This document shows positions 20,631 to 20,862 of a DNA stretch of 20,862 nt, piece after piece. The notes beneath the pieces are model-generated. The model was not told where the DNA came from and made no database searches. It saw only the letters and a list, made by a program, of their open reading frames with translations. Every line of letters begins with the position of its first letter. Position 1 is the stretch's first letter. The position numbers and the translations under genes were made by a program. Origin of the DNA: SCGC-AG-212-J23 sp035762345 (lineage in GTDB: Bacteria > Pseudomonadota > Gammaproteobacteria > Burkholderiales > SG8-39); assembly GCA_035762345.1 (NCBI GenBank), contig DASTPE010000117.1:1-20862 (forward strand), written 5' to 3'.

Positions 20631-20862
20631 ATGCAGCCCGACGACACCCTTCCGCTCATGACATGGCGCGCGCGCCCGGATATGTCGTGCGAGTACGTCA
20701 ACCGCGAGTGGCGAAAGTACACGGGTTACACGATGGAACAGGCGCTGGGACAGGGCTGGTCGCGCTGCCTTCACCCGGAGGATCTGGCGCGCTGGCTCGA
20801 CACCTGCGTGGCGGCGTTCGATCGGCGCGAGGCGTTCGAGATCGAGTACCGCCTGCGCCGGC
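20631..20862 (+). CDS. PAS-domain sensor protein, 3' partial
   Basis: The visible 77 residues form the start of a PAS domain: LPLMTWRARPDMSCEYVNRE, then WRKYTGYTMEQALGQGW, then CLHPEDLARWLDTC and FEIEYRLRR. The pattern of Asp/Asn-Arg-x-Trp, followed by TG and HPEDL, is characteristic. PAS domains sense small ligands, redox state or oxygen and usually precede kinase, cyclase or regulatory modules that lie beyond the window. ATG 20631 is the preferred start; an in-frame GTG at 20574 would add 19 residues. The roughly 140-200 bases upstream, shared with the divergent DUF1328 gene, must hold promoters for both; I see only a short GCACG/CGTGC hairpin there (about 20489-20502). Confidence 0.8.
   Translation, partial: MQPDDTLPLMTWRARPDMSCEYVNREWRKYTGYTMEQALGQGWSRCLHPEDLARWLDTCVAAFDRREAFEIEYRLRR

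Overview
The window is high-GC, densely coded chromosomal DNA with many 4-base start/stop overlaps. It looks like a soil or sediment betaproteobacterium, probably near Burkholderiales. The evidence is the GlrR-type regulator end, the Liv-type transporter with a VanA-like Rieske oxygenase and a MetE-like enzyme, and the OsmY/DUF1328/Ku stress genes. This placement is inferred from gene content and protein character, not from a marker gene. I see no rRNA, tRNA, CRISPR array, insertion sequence or phage gene.

Region 1 (1-3886). The end of a sigma-54-dependent response regulator (GlrR type) overlaps an MlaC-like phospholipid-binding periplasmic protein. Converging on it are a small unknown gene and an EamA/DMT permease. 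A divergent pair follows: a metal-dependent amidohydrolase of the ACMSD family and a SAM methyltransferase, sharing one base.

Region 2 (3883-9836, minus strand). This is a tight seven-gene operon. In transcription order it encodes a 'thermostable hemolysin' family protein, an AMP-forming acyl ligase, a heme-oxygenase-like di-iron oxidase (HDO), a short-chain dehydrogenase, a secreted TPR protein, an OmpR-type response regulator and its histidine kinase. Nearly every junction is a 4-base ATGA/GTGA/TTGA overlap. It reads as a self-regulated pathway that activates an acid, oxidises it at a di-iron centre and reduces or oxidises the product. I do not recognise it as a characterised system, and it is the best candidate here for a new one.

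Region 3 (9939-16570). A Rieske oxygenase on the plus strand meets a branched-chain-amino-acid-type ABC transporter (livKHMGF order, minus strand), with a degenerate inverted repeat between them. A MetE-like zinc methyltransferase lies upstream of livK. Together they suggest uptake and demethylation or ring attack of a small organic acid or methylated compound.

Region 4 (16644-20434, minus strand). A run of stress or envelope genes: a zinc ribbon, a DUF4383 membrane protein, a small basic protein, a BON lipoprotein, a Gfo/Idh/MocA oxidoreductase, a 20-residue Cys/His micro-ORF, a decayed ku gene with two internal deletions, a periplasmic Cys-repeat protein and a DUF1328 membrane peptide. A PAS-domain sensor begins on the plus strand at the right edge. 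No stretch over 300 bases is empty.
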